This document shows positions 49,716-57,574 of a DNA stretch of 57,574 nucleotides, piece by piece. The stretch covers positions 1 through 57,574 of the forward strand of contig CAKPHD010000004.1 in assembly GCA_934155625.1 (NCBI GenBank). Reading direction: 5' to 3'. The position numbers and the translations under genes were made by a program. The first letter of the stretch is position 1. Each line of letters starts with the position of its first letter. The notes under the pieces are model-generated. The model was not told the DNA's origin, ran no database searches, and was given only the letters and a program-made list of their open reading frames with translations. The DNA comes from an uncultured Clostridia bacterium (GTDB lineage: Bacteria; Bacillota; Clostridia; TANB77; CAG-508).

Positions 49716-50483
49716 ATGATAGATATAGAAAAAGCTAATATTGAATTTGATAAATATGTTTCACAATTTGACCCTAATGCAGGGAGAATAAAGTTAAAAA
49801 TAGATCATATTAAAAGAGTAGCAAAAATGAGCAAGAAAATAGCAGAAAATTTAAAATTAAATAAAGAACAAGTTGAATTAGCAGAATTAATTGGTTTATG
49901 TCATGATATCGGGAGATTTGAACAAGCAAGAGTTTATAATACATTTAATGATAGAATCTCTTTTAATCATGCTGAATTAAGTGTAAAAGTATTATTTGAA
50001 GAAAATTTGATTGATAAATTTAAAGTAGATGATAAATACAAAAAAATTATTAAATTAGCAGTCATTAATCACAATAAAGCAAAAATAGATGATAATTTAA
50101 GCGAAGAGGAAATGTTATTTGCAAAGATAATAAGGGATGCAGACAAATTAGATATCTATTACACAATATGTGAATATGATTTTGAAAGTATATTTTGGTA
50201 TTCAGATTTTACTTGTGGCCCAATAAGTAAAGTTATAATGGATGATTTTACTGAAAAACACTTTATTGACTATGGAAATATAAAAAATAATGCAGACCAA
50301 ATTCCAATATTTTATGCATATATATTTGATTTGTATTTTAATTTTTCTATGAAATTTTTGAAAGAAGAAAAGTATTTAAACAAATTCACAGATAGAGTCT
50401 TAGAAAATTTTGATAATGAAATTGTAAAAAAACAAGTTAAACAGATATTAGAAATCTCTAATAATTTTATAAATAAAATGTAA
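49716..50483 (+). CDS. HD-domain metal-dependent phosphohydrolase-like protein
   Basis: 255 residues. The HD signature residues are visible: H in DHIKRVAKMS (about 30), the HD pair in LCHDIGRFEQ (about 63-64), H in FNHAELS, and the late D in IIRDADKLDIYY (about 145). Such enzymes hydrolyse nucleotides or cyclic nucleotides; substrate not predictable. AAGGAGAG precedes ATG 49716. Divergent from the peroxiredoxin gene, with back-to-back promoters. Confidence 0.87.
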   Translation: MIDIEKANIEFDKYVSQFDPNAGRIKLKIDHIKRVAKMSKKIAENLKLNKEQVELAELIGLCHDIGRFEQARVYNTFNDRISFNHAELSVKVLFEENLIDKFKVDDKYKKIIKLAVINHNKAKIDDNLSEEEMLFAKIIRDADKLDIYYTICEYDFESIFWYSDFTCGPISKVIMDDFTEKHFIDYGNIKNNADQIPIFYAYIFDLYFNFSMKFLKEEKYLNKFTDRVLENFDNEIVKKQVKQILEISNNFINKM

Positions 50484-50497
50484 AAACACTGAAAAGC

Positions 50498-50526
50498 TTG
50501 CTAATACAAGGAAAATATTGTATAAT
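50498..50526 (+). promoter_or_regulatory. Promoter of the FxLYD-like gene
   Basis: TTGCTA (50498-50503), 17-base spacer, TATAAT (50521-50526). Confidence 0.8.
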
Positions 50527-50556
50527 GTAGTAGAAATAAAAGTGATGGAGGTTCTT

Positions 50557-51027
50557 ATGAGCAGATTAAAAACATTCGTAAAATATGCTATTTGGATAAT
50601 ATTATTTTGGATTTTATCAGATATATTGATATATTATGGAGTAAATTCTACATATAAAGAAATAAAAAGCAAAAATGAAATCCAAAGTCAAATTACAATA
50701 AAAAATGCAGAGGCAACAAAAGTAAATGGAAGAATAAAAGGAACAGTTACTAATAATGAAGAAAATGATTTGAGTGGAAAATATCTAAAAATTGATTTGT
50801 ATGCAGATAGTGGCAATTTACTTGCAACAGAATATGAAGAAATTGGTAAATTGAGAGCTAATGAAGTAAAATCTTTTGAAACATATTTTAAAATGCAAGA
50901 TGTAAAAGCATATGAGATAAATATTGTAGATGAAAAAGCAGAAGAAACTACAACAGAAGTCTTTATGACAGAAGATATGAAAAAAGCTGGAGTATTAGCA
51001 TTATTAACGTATATGATATTTTTCTAA
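50557..51027 (+). CDS. Membrane-anchored protein with FxLYD-like domain
   Basis: 156 residues. An N-terminal membrane segment (FVKYAIWIILFWILSDILIY) leads to an extracytoplasmic beta-sandwich resembling FxLYD domains (RIKGTVTNNEENDLSGKYLK, then KIDLYADSGNLLATEYEEIG). A short hydrophobic C-terminus (GVLALLTYMIFF) may be a second anchor. Function unknown. ATG 50557 is chosen because GGAGG lies 5 bases upstream; ATG 50545 contains that site. Confidence 0.75.
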   Translation: MSRLKTFVKYAIWIILFWILSDILIYYGVNSTYKEIKSKNEIQSQITIKNAEATKVNGRIKGTVTNNEENDLSGKYLKIDLYADSGNLLATEYEEIGKLRANEVKSFETYFKMQDVKAYEINIVDEKAEETTTEVFMTEDMKKAGVLALLTYMIFF

Positions 51028-51156
51028 ATATTTTTCAAAAGTAAACATAAAATACACATTGACAAAAAATGGAAAATATGCTATTATAATATTGATGTGA
51101 CTTTATAATTATATTTTACAATTATGCTTAATAGCATAAATAGGAGGAAAAAGAAT

Positions 51157-51468
51157 ATGTGTAAAATAAGCGATTATCCAGGACTTTATATGAAGGCAAG
51201 AGAAATTGTACGGACAACAGGAATAAGTCCTGCAATGCCAGGAAATGAGATGCTAACAAGAGCAATTGTAATCTGCAAGGTGCAGGGAGTAGAAAACCTG
51301 TATAATGCAGTAGCAGAAGAAATGTCTGTAGTTCCAGGGCAGAAACTTTTAACAGTAAATGAGGAAGAAAGACATCCGGTAAAGCAAATGATACTGGAAG
51401 CTATGCGAAGTGTTGGTATAGAAGAAAATGTTAAGATTTTCGTCCAGGAACTGGCTGATCAAATCTAA
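51157..51468 (+). CDS. Small protein resembling the Spo0A C-terminal effector domain
   Basis: 103 residues. The order GIS....GNEMLTRAIVICKVQG, VENLYNAVAEEMSV and VKQMILEAMRSVGI resembles the DNA-binding domain of Spo0A, but without the receiver domain and with only loose similarity; I treat the assignment as tentative. Codon use differs from its neighbours: CAG, CTG, GTC and one CGG (51211) are frequent, suggesting later arrival from a less AT-rich genome. GGAGG precedes ATG 51157. A strong terminator follows. Confidence 0.65.
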   Translation: MCKISDYPGLYMKAREIVRTTGISPAMPGNEMLTRAIVICKVQGVENLYNAVAEEMSVVPGQKLLTVNEEERHPVKQMILEAMRSVGIEENVKIFVQELADQI

Positions 51469-51474
51469 CACATT

Positions 51475-51512
51475 ACCCCAAAGTGAGTATATATACTTGC
51501 TTTGGGGTTTTT
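51475..51512 (+). terminator. Terminator after the Spo0A-like gene
   Basis: ACCCCAAAG / CTTTGGGGT with an inner AAGT / ACTT stem and T-tail. Confidence 0.9.
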
Positions 51513-51592
51513 CCATTTTATCTTAAAAAACAGAATAAAAAATTATCACACTTTTTAAAGTTGAGCATATTATTAAAAAAGAGGTGATAAAA

Positions 51593-52039
51593 GTGGCATA
51601 TTCAGAAAGGGAATTATTAGCAAGAATTGCACAATGTGAAGCTGGTGGAGAAGGAGATAATGGAATGAAAGCAGCGTTAACAGCAATTATGAATAGAGTA
51701 AAAACACCAGAAGGAGAATATTCAAGAGTATCTCAAGGTGGAAACATAAGAAATATTATTTTTCAACCAGGTCAATTTGATTGTGTAAGAGAAACAATAA
51801 ATGGAACATATAATCCGCAAACAATTTATAATATGAATCCAACAGATATTCATTATCAAGTTGCTGATTGGGCGTTAGCTGGAAATACTCTTAATGAAAT
51901 TGGTGAATGTTTATGGTATTTAAATCCATTTAGACCTTCTTGCGGTTCAACTTTTCCAAGTAATGGTTCAGGAACTTTACATACAAGATTAGGAAATCAT
52001 TGCTTTTATAGACCTACTTCTAAATATGCGCAAACCTAA
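51593..52039 (+). CDS. CwlJ/SleB-type cell-wall hydrolase (spore cortex-lytic)
   Basis: 148 residues of the hydrolase_2 family: ELLARIAQCEAGGEGDNGMK with the catalytic glutamate, TAIMNRV, FQPGQFDCV, and ALAGNTLNEIGECLWYLNP. No signal peptide, as in CwlJ rather than SleB, so it would be made inside the mother cell and placed on the spore. The start is GTG 51593 with GAGGTGAT upstream. The GerQ-like gene follows with overlapping reading frames, repeating the known partnership in which GerQ positions CwlJ. Confidence 0.85.
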   Translation: MAYSERELLARIAQCEAGGEGDNGMKAALTAIMNRVKTPEGEYSRVSQGGNIRNIIFQPGQFDCVRETINGTYNPQTIYNMNPTDIHYQVADWALAGNTLNEIGECLWYLNPFRPSCGSTFPSNGSGTLHTRLGNHCFYRPTSKYAQT

Positions 52040-52064
52040 AAATGAAAGGAAGGTGTGTGTTATA

Positions 52065-52442
52065 ATGGCAAATATGGAAGAAAGCCAAGACAAAAGAGAA
52101 ATTAAAGGTGAGAACAGAAATGTAAATATAGATCAAAATTCGCCAGAGATATTAACCAATCCAATATATACTCCTGCATTTTTAAGAGAGCAAATAGGAA
52201 AATTAATGAGAGTTGAATTTTTAATAGGAACAAACACAATGACAGACAGAATAGGGATTCTTGAAGATGTAGGAGCTAGTTACATATTACTACGTTCATT
52301 TGAAAATGATAGCTTAGTTTATTGTGATATTTATGCAATAAAATTTATTACCATTTCTACAACTGGGTTTTATGGAACAATGAATGCGAGTATGATGAAT
52401 AATAATAGATATTACCAAGCACCTGGTATGCCTAATTTTTAA
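52065..52442 (+). CDS. GerQ-like spore coat protein
   Basis: 125 residues. A polar N-terminus leads to a compact beta domain (LREQIGKLMRVEFLIGTNTM, GILEDVGASYILLRSFENDS, YAIKFITIS) that corresponds to the GerQ core, then a Gly/Asn/Met-rich tail. GerQ is needed to hold CwlJ in the spore coat in Bacillus, and the adjacent hydrolase fits. ATG 52065 has GGAAGGTG upstream. Similarity is by layout only, so moderate certainty. Confidence 0.75.
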   Translation: MANMEESQDKREIKGENRNVNIDQNSPEILTNPIYTPAFLREQIGKLMRVEFLIGTNTMTDRIGILEDVGASYILLRSFENDSLVYCDIYAIKFITISTTGFYGTMNASMMNNNRYYQAPGMPNF

Positions 52443-52450
52443 ATAATAAG

Positions 52451-52495
52451 AACTCCCATTACGGAATTGATATAACGTAAGGGAGTTTTCTTTTT
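52451..52495 (+). terminator. Terminator after the spore gene pair
   Basis: AACTCCC-A-TTACG / CGTAA-GGGAGTT, 12-base loop, T-rich tail. Confidence 0.88.
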
Positions 52496-52503
52496 GAAAA
52501 ATA

Positions 52504-52532
52504 TTGTCTTTTTTAGGAGAGTATGATATATT
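52504..52532 (+). promoter_or_regulatory. Promoter of the pta-ackA operon
   Basis: TTGTCT (52504-52509), 17-base spacer, TATATT (52527-52532) with an upstream TG. Confidence 0.7.
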
Positions 52533-52569
52533 AGAACTTGAAAAAAATAAGAAAGGAAATGATAGAAAA

Positions 52570-53568
52570 ATGTCATTCATAGAACAAATAAAACAAAGAG
52601 CAAAACAAGAAATAAAAACAATAGTATTACCAGAAGCAACAGATGCAAGAATATTAAAAGCAGCACAAATAGTAAAAAAAGAAGGATATGCAAAAGTAAT
52701 ACTAATAGGAAATGAAGAAGAAGTTAGAAACTTAGCAAAAGAAAAAAATATTGATCTAGGTGAAACAAAAATTATAGATCCAGCAAAGTCAAATGAAACA
52801 GAAAGATATGCAAATGCACTTTATGAATTAAGAAAAGCAAAAGGAATGACAGAAGAGCAAGCTAATCAATTAGTACTTGAACCAGTATATTATGGAATGA
52901 TGATGGTAAAATTAGATGAAGCAGATGGTCTGGTATCAGGAGCAGCGCATTCGACATCAGATACACTAAGACCAGCATTACAAATATTAAAAACAGCACC
53001 AGGAACCAAATTAGTATCAGCATTTTTTGTAATGGTAGTACCAGATTGTAAATATGGAGAAAATGGAACATTTATATTTGCAGATAGCGGATTAAATGAG
53101 GAGCCAGATTCAGAAAAATTATCAGAAATAGCAATATCATCAAGTAAAAGCTTTGAACAATTAGTGGGAAAAGAACCAAAAGTAGCAATGTTATCATATT
53201 CGACTTATGGAAGTGCACATTCTGCATCAACAGAAAAAGTAATAGAAGCAACTAAATTAGTAAAAGAAAAAGAACCAAACTTATTAGTTGATGGAGAATT
53301 ACAACTAGATGCAGCAATAGTTCCAGAAGTAGCAGAATTTAAAGCAAAAGGAAGTCCATTAAAAGGAGAAGCAAATGTATTAGTATTCCCAGACTTAGGA
53401 GCTGGAAATATTGGATATAAACTAGTTCAAAGATTAGCAAAAGCAGAAGCTTATGGACCACTTTGCCAAGGAATTGCAAAACCAGTAAATGATTTATCAA
53501 GAGGATGTAATAGTGAAGATGTTGCTGGAGTTGTTGCAATAACTGCAGTACAAGCTCAACAAAAATAA
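52570..53568 (+). CDS. pta: Phosphate acetyltransferase
   Basis: Converts acetyl-CoA to acetyl phosphate in the energy-yielding acetate pathway. 332 residues, the short single-domain form. Family segments: IVLPEATDARILKAAQ, DGLVSGAAHSTSDTLRPALQ, FADSGLNEEPDSEKLSEIA, AMLSYSTYGSA, and VFPDLGAGNIGYKLVQRL. ATG 52570 follows AAAGGAAA; an in-frame upstream TTG at 52504 lies in the promoter. First in the pta-ackA-ackA operon. Confidence 0.97.
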   Translation: MSFIEQIKQRAKQEIKTIVLPEATDARILKAAQIVKKEGYAKVILIGNEEEVRNLAKEKNIDLGETKIIDPAKSNETERYANALYELRKAKGMTEEQANQLVLEPVYYGMMMVKLDEADGLVSGAAHSTSDTLRPALQILKTAPGTKLVSAFFVMVVPDCKYGENGTFIFADSGLNEEPDSEKLSEIAISSSKSFEQLVGKEPKVAMLSYSTYGSAHSASTEKVIEATKLVKEKEPNLLVDGELQLDAAIVPEVAEFKAKGSPLKGEANVLVFPDLGAGNIGYKLVQRLAKAEAYGPLCQGIAKPVNDLSRGCNSEDVAGVVAITAVQAQQK

Positions 53569-53583
53569 ACCTGGAGGGATTAT

Positions 53584-54774
53584 ATGAAAATATTAGTGTT
53601 AAATTCAGGCAGTTCATCTTTAAAGTATCAAGTAATTGATACAGATACAGGAGAAATGCTAGTAAAAGGTAATTACGAAAGAGTAGGACAAGCAGGTTCA
53701 TTTTTAACACATAAAGTAAATGGAATAAAGCATAAATTTGAACACCCTGCAAAAAATCATGAAAAAGCAATTCAATTTGTTATGAATAGGTTAACAAGTG
53801 AAGTATATGGGATTTTTAAAGATTTGAATGAGTTAGATGCAATAGGTCATAGAGTAGTACATGGTGGAGAGAAATTTAAAGATGCAGTTTTAATAACTGA
53901 TGAAGTTATAAAGGGAATAAAAGATAATGAAGAATTAGCACCATTGCATAATCCTGCTGCAGTATTAGGAATAGAAGCTTGTAAGAAAGTTATTCCAAAT
54001 AAACCAATGGTAGCAGTATTTGATACAGCATTTCATCAAACTGTATCAAAAGAAAAATACATTTATCCAATACCATATGAATATTATGAAAAATATCATG
54101 TAAGAAAATATGGATTCCATGGTACATCTCATCAATATGTTGCAAATAGAGTTGCAGAATTGATTGGAAAAAATATTGAAGATTTAAAAATAGTAAATTG
54201 TCATCTAGGGCAAGGTGCAAGTATATGTGCTATAAAAAATGGAAAATCAGTTGAAACAAGTATGGGATTAACACCACTGGGTGGAATTCCTATGGGCACT
54301 CGTTCTGGAGATTTAGACCCATCTGTAGTAACATATCTAATGAAAAAAGAAGGATGGACAGCAGAAGAGGTTGAAACAATTTTAAATAAAGAATCTGGAG
54401 TATTTGGAATGTCAATGGTTTCAGTAGATTTTAGAGACATTGAGGCAGAAGCATTGGCAGGAGGAAAACAGGCAAAATTAGCACTTGATACTTACCATTA
54501 TGCGATTGCTGGATATATTGCAAAATGTGCAGTTGCTATGGAAGGAATAGATGTTATAACATTTACAGCTGGAGTAGGTGAAAAATCACCATATTCACGA
54601 AGTGAAATTTGCAAGTATCTAGAGTTTTTGGGAGTTGAAATTTCAGGAAAAGCTAATTTGGCAAGAGGAGAAGAAGCAGAAATTTCTTCGCCAGAATCTA
54701 AAGTAAAAGTTTATGTAGTTCCAACAAATGAGGAACTTATGATAGCAAAAGAAACTGAAAAAATTATTAAATAA
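53584..54774 (+). CDS. ackA: Acetate kinase, first copy
   Basis: Transfers phosphate from acetyl phosphate to ADP. 396 residues; motifs LNSGSSSLKYQ, GHRVVHGGE, DTAFHQT, YGFHGTSHQYV, PMGTRSGDLDP and VPTNEELMI are complete. The adenosine-loop is FTAGVGEKSPYSR, where GEN is the usual sequence. AAACCTGGAGGG precedes ATG 53584. Co-transcribed with pta and a second ackA 21 bases downstream. Confidence 0.96.
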   Translation: MKILVLNSGSSSLKYQVIDTDTGEMLVKGNYERVGQAGSFLTHKVNGIKHKFEHPAKNHEKAIQFVMNRLTSEVYGIFKDLNELDAIGHRVVHGGEKFKDAVLITDEVIKGIKDNEELAPLHNPAAVLGIEACKKVIPNKPMVAVFDTAFHQTVSKEKYIYPIPYEYYEKYHVRKYGFHGTSHQYVANRVAELIGKNIEDLKIVNCHLGQGASICAIKNGKSVETSMGLTPLGGIPMGTRSGDLDPSVVTYLMKKEGWTAEEVETILNKESGVFGMSMVSVDFRDIEAEALAGGKQAKLALDTYHYAIAGYIAKCAVAMEGIDVITFTAGVGEKSPYSRSEICKYLEFLGVEISGKANLARGEEAEISSPESKVKVYVVPTNEELMIAKETEKIIK

Positions 54775-54795
54775 AATTAGAAAGGAAAATGAAAA

Positions 54796-55986
54796 ATGAA
54801 AGTATTAGTATTAAATTGTGGTAGTTCATCACTAAAATATCAATTAATAAATATGGAAACAGAAGAGGTTTTAGCTTCTGGAAAGTATGAAAGAATAGGA
54901 GAAGATGAAGCATTTATAACACATAAAGTAAACGGACAAAAAATTGAAATACAACATCCAGCAAAAACACACGAAGAAGCAGTTGATTTTACATTAAAAC
55001 AATTAATAAATCCAGAATATAAAGTAATAGATAGCTTAGATGAAATATCTGCAATAGGACATAGATTAGTTCATGGTGGTGAAAAAATAAATCAATCAGT
55101 AGTTATTACAGATGAAGTTGTAAAAGTTTTAAAAGAATGTATCGATTTAGCACCATTGCATAATCCAGCTGGAATTATTGGAATAGAAGCATGCAAAAAA
55201 GTAATGCCAGGAAAACCAATGGTAGGAGTATTTGATACTGCATTCCATCAAACAATGCCAAAAGAAAGATATATTTATCCAATTCCATATGAATATTATG
55301 AAAAATATGGAATTAGAAAATACGGATTCCATGGAACTTCACATATGTATGTATCACAAAGATTAGCTGAAATAGTTGGAAAAAATATAGAAGATTTAAA
55401 AATAGTTACATGTCATTTAGGACAAGGTTCAAGTATATGTGCTGTTCAAGGTGGAAAATCAGTTGATACAAGTATGGGATTAACACCACTTGCAGGAATT
55501 CCAATGGTAACACGTTCTGGAGATTTAGACCCATCAGTAGTAACATTCTTAATGAAAAAAGAAGGATGGACAGCAGAAGAAGCTGAAAATGTATTAAATA
55601 AAAAATCAGGAGTTCAAGGAATATCAGGATTAGCTCCAGATTTTAGAGAAATAGAAGCAGCATCTTATGGAGATGATGAAAGAGCTGCAATAGCAATTGA
55701 AAAATTTAAATATGAAATTGCATCATATGTCGCAAAATATGCAGTTGCAATGAATGGAGTAGATTATATTGTATTTACAGGTGGAGTTGGAGAAAATCAA
55801 ATAAACATAAGAAGAGGAATTTGTGAAAAACTAGAATTTATGGGAGTAAAAGTAGATGTTGATGCAAACAATATGAGAGGAGAAGAAAAAGAAATTTCTA
55901 CACCAGATTCTAAAATAAAAGTTTACGTAGTTCCAACAAACGAAGAATTAATGATAGCAAAAGAAACAGAAAGATTAGTAAAATAA
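54796..55986 (+). CDS. ackA: Acetate kinase, second copy
   Basis: 396 residues, the same length as the upstream copy and alignable throughout. It has LNCGSSSLKYQ, GHRLVHGGE, YGFHGTSHMYV and VPTNEELMI. It differs in that the usual P-M-G-T-R-S-G reads PMVTRSGDLDP, while the loop FTGGVGENQINIR is canonical. The two copies thus deviate at different active-site neighbours, which suggests specialisation, perhaps toward another short-chain acyl phosphate; that is inference. GAAAGGAAA precedes ATG 54796. Confidence 0.95.
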   Translation: MKVLVLNCGSSSLKYQLINMETEEVLASGKYERIGEDEAFITHKVNGQKIEIQHPAKTHEEAVDFTLKQLINPEYKVIDSLDEISAIGHRLVHGGEKINQSVVITDEVVKVLKECIDLAPLHNPAGIIGIEACKKVMPGKPMVGVFDTAFHQTMPKERYIYPIPYEYYEKYGIRKYGFHGTSHMYVSQRLAEIVGKNIEDLKIVTCHLGQGSSICAVQGGKSVDTSMGLTPLAGIPMVTRSGDLDPSVVTFLMKKEGWTAEEAENVLNKKSGVQGISGLAPDFREIEAASYGDDERAAIAIEKFKYEIASYVAKYAVAMNGVDYIVFTGGVGENQINIRRGICEKLEFMGVKVDVDANNMRGEEKEISTPDSKIKVYVVPTNEELMIAKETERLVK

Positions 55987-56001
55987 TGTTAAGGAGCGAA
56001 T

Positions 56002-56373
56002 ATGAATCCAAAACAAGAATATAAAAAAATAATAAATAGTTTTAAATATGCGATAGAAGGTTTTATTTCTTCATTTAAAACTGAAAGAAATATGAAAATT
56101 CATATATTGGCAATGACAATAGTCATCGCCTTAGGCATATTATTAAAATTAAGTAAAATTGAATGGTGCATTATAACTATAGCAATTGTAATGGTAATAT
56201 CAGCAGAATTATTTAATACAGCAATAGAAACTGTTGTAGATATGGTAAGTCCTCAAAAAAATCCAGAAGCAAAGCTTGCTAAAGATATTGCAGCAGGAGC
56301 AGTATTAACTTTAGCAATTGGGACAGTGATAATTGGAGTAATAATATTTATTCCTAAAATTATCACATTTTAA
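56002..56373 (+). CDS. dgkA: Diacylglycerol/undecaprenol kinase family protein
   Basis: Membrane-embedded lipid kinase; in Gram-positives the likely substrate is undecaprenol, recycling the cell-wall carrier. 123 residues, three membrane segments and the DgkA signature ELFNTAIETVVDMVSP with AKDIAAGAVLTL. AAGGAGCG precedes ATG 56002, 15 bases after the second ackA, so it may be read with that operon. Confidence 0.94.
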   Translation: MNPKQEYKKIINSFKYAIEGFISSFKTERNMKIHILAMTIVIALGILLKLSKIEWCIITIAIVMVISAELFNTAIETVVDMVSPQKNPEAKLAKDIAAGAVLTLAIGTVIIGVIIFIPKIITF

Positions 56374-56381
56374 TTATAATT

Positions 56382-56431
56382 AAATTTAAGTCTGCCAATA
56401 AGGAAAACTCCTTTTTGACAGACTTAAATTT
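56382..56431. terminator. Bidirectional terminator between dgkA and the DUF1064 gene
   Basis: 13-bp stem AAATTTAAGTCTG / CAGACTTAAATTT with inner AAGGA / TCCTT. It contains the end of the DUF1064 gene on the minus strand. Confidence 0.85.
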
Positions 56432-56774
56432 CTATGATTTTCATATTATACTTATCTTCAAAAACTTTCTTTTTGGTTATGTATTCTTTAGTTCTAACAC
56501 CTTTTACATCAATAACATCATAAGAATTATCAGTATTAAAAACAATAAAATCAGCTTTATATTTTAAACCAGGTGCTAACATAAAAGTTGGTTGTAAACA
56601 AAATCCATTAATTTCTTTAGCTTGTAATCTTAATTTTAATTGACAGTAGTAATCTGCTTCTTTTTGGCTATCGAATGTATGACCATCTATAGAGGTTTTG
56701 TTTGCTCTATATTTAGTTTTTTTTATTTTGCTATTTGTAAAGTTCTTATAATCTTCTATACTCCAATGTTCCAT
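56424..56774 (-). CDS. DUF1064 protein (phage-type putative nuclease)
   Basis: 116 residues. Family segments: KTSIDGHTFDSQKEADYYCQ, LKLRLQAKEINGFCLQPTFM, KYKADFIVFN and DVIDVKGVRTKEYITKKKVF. The D-x-K of YDVIDVKG fits a restriction-endonuclease-like core. It is common in phages of Bacillota, so this may be a prophage relic, but no other phage gene is near. ATG 56774 with AAAGGAT upstream; ATG 56792 is also in frame. Confidence 0.85.
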   Translation of the reverse strand: MEHWSIEDYKNFTNSKIKKTKYRANKTSIDGHTFDSQKEADYYCQLKLRLQAKEINGFCLQPTFMLAPGLKYKADFIVFNTDNSYDVIDVKGVRTKEYITKKKVFEDKYNMKIIEI

Positions 56775-56856
56775 CTTTTGCAATCCTTTCATAAAATTTA
56801 TCTAGAATAAATTATATACTAAAAAAGTTATAAATAAAAGAGAAAATTTAAAAAAT

Positions 56857-56885
56857 TTGCAATTCTAGGGATAAAGTGGTATAAT
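56857..56885 (+). promoter_or_regulatory. Promoter of the membrane protein gene at 56964
   Basis: TTGCAA (56857-56862), 17-base spacer, TATAAT (56880-56885). A small hairpin ATGCT-CAAGT-AGCAT lies in the leader. Confidence 0.8.
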
Positions 56886-56963
56886 AAAAGTTGAAATTCA
56901 TGCTCAAGTAGCATTTAACATATAGTATAAAAAATCACTATCCATATTTAAGGAGGAAAAAGC

Positions 56964-57434
56964 ATGAAACGGGGAATTAAATTAATAGCATCAATACTGA
57001 TAATGTTAGTGTATTGCGGAATATTAGAGAAAATAACATTTTCTCTAATACATTTGAATTTTGAAGTAGGTGTATTGGGAAACTTATTAATATATTCAAT
57101 ATATGTACTTGTGTCGATACTTGCAATGCTAGACTTGTATAACATATTCAAATCTTTTGGATATAAAGAGAGTTGGGAGAAAAGAAAATACAAAAATAGA
57201 TTTAATAGTCTATTTTTTATAAAAGACTTTCTATTGTTAAATAATATTTCAATATTATTTATTGCAATGTTTAAATTAGAAAAAAGACAAAAAGAATTTT
57301 GGACATTTGTAATAATAGGGCTAGTATTGCTAGCAATAGTGTTGATAATTGAAAGAATAGCGATTGGATATTTAAACAAGTATGAGAAGTTAGAAAGTGT
57401 CGAAGACCCAATAATAACAATAAAATTCCCATAA
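56964..57434 (+). CDS. Small membrane protein
   Basis: 156 residues with four hydrophobic segments: LIASILIMLVYCGIL, NLLIYSIYVLVSILAML, NNISILFIAMF and FVIIGLVLLAIVLIIERIAI, plus a basic loop ESWEKRKYKNRF. I recognise no family. AAGGAGG precedes ATG 56964. The third codon is CGG (56970), rare in this genome. Own promoter and terminator. Confidence 0.75.
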   Translation: MKRGIKLIASILIMLVYCGILEKITFSLIHLNFEVGVLGNLLIYSIYVLVSILAMLDLYNIFKSFGYKESWEKRKYKNRFNSLFFIKDFLLLNNISILFIAMFKLEKRQKEFWTFVIIGLVLLAIVLIIERIAIGYLNKYEKLESVEDPIITIKFP

Positions 57435-57464
57435 AATAAAGCAAGGCAATGCCTTGCTTTATTT
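57434..57464 (+). terminator. Terminator after the membrane protein gene
   Basis: AAATAAAGCAAGGC / GCCTTGCTTTATTT with a 4-base loop. Confidence 0.92.
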
Positions 57465-57574
57465 AGTATAACAATATATAATTATTGACGGGAAGTGATA
57501 GTTTGAAAGAAATAAATATAAAAATAAAACAAAAATAATAGAAAAAAGGCATAGTGCCCCCTTACCCCCAAGAA
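57465..57574 (+). other. Window end, no clear gene
   Basis: Contains a TTGACG (57484) and a possible 11-codon TTG-initiated peptide at 57503-57538 behind GGGAAGTGATAG, followed by a small GGCA-TAG-TGCC hairpin. Too short to call a gene; it may be the 5' region of something outside the window. Confidence 0.3.

Overview
The window is very AT-rich, prefers AGA for arginine, and has strong GGAGG-type ribosome binding sites, consensus TTGACA/TATAAT promoters spaced 17 bp and U-tract terminators at most gene ends. Two class III (oxygen-sensitive) ribonucleotide reductases, a Pta-AckA fermentation pathway, HrcA/CIRCE heat-shock control and a CwlJ/SleB-like hydrolase with a GerQ-like coat protein point to an anaerobic, probably spore-forming Clostridia-like member of the Bacillota. 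I cannot name the genus.

Layout. 1-2.7 kb: 3' end of nrdD with nrdG. 2.9-12.8 kb: accessory block with a membrane-tethered ECF sigma factor, an AAA/DUF4143 ATPase followed by a decayed copy of the sigma gene start, and a 1782-residue helicase with seven 84-residue repeats, a small overlapping partner and a TetR regulator. 12.9-13.7 kb: two tandem small-RNA units beside a MazF/PemK-type toxin that has no visible protein antitoxin. 13.9-19.8 kb: an ABC exporter whose ATPase is frameshifted, gpmA, a TGS-type uridine-kinase-like protein and an RNHCP protein. 19.8-25.2 kb: rpmB, a D,D-carboxypeptidase, a SanA/YdcF protein, a Crp-family regulator and a second nrdD. 25.3-30.5 kb: an inverted-repeat element, then two CIRCE operators and hrcA-grpE-dnaK-dnaJ with a structured RNA before dnaK. 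31.2-34.4 kb: trpS-obgE-heavy metal exporter operon. 34.5-40 kb: an orphan VirD4-like ATPase, tRNA-Glu(CUC), and a yybP-ykoY (Mn2+) riboswitch controlling a P-type ATPase. 40.1-48.9 kb: second accessory block with an Nmad3 protein, a DnaB-like helicase coupled to a reduced PolC-like polymerase, and a DUF2779 nuclease with a WYL regulator. 48.9-57.5 kb: a frameshifted peroxiredoxin, an HD-domain protein, spore genes, pta with two tandem ackA genes, dgkA, a DUF1064 protein and a membrane protein.

Most notable: (1) both frameshifted genes are broken in the same way, by a C before GGA that creates an otherwise very rare in-frame CGG codon; (2) paired small RNAs sharing a conserved 5' motif and a stem with compensatory changes next to a MazF-like toxin; (3) a mini-replication operon (DnaB-like helicase plus PolC-like polymerase lacking its exonuclease); (4) a helicase with an ADP-ribosyltransferase-like N-terminus and very recently duplicated repeats; (5) a multi-stem RNA in the dnaK leader.
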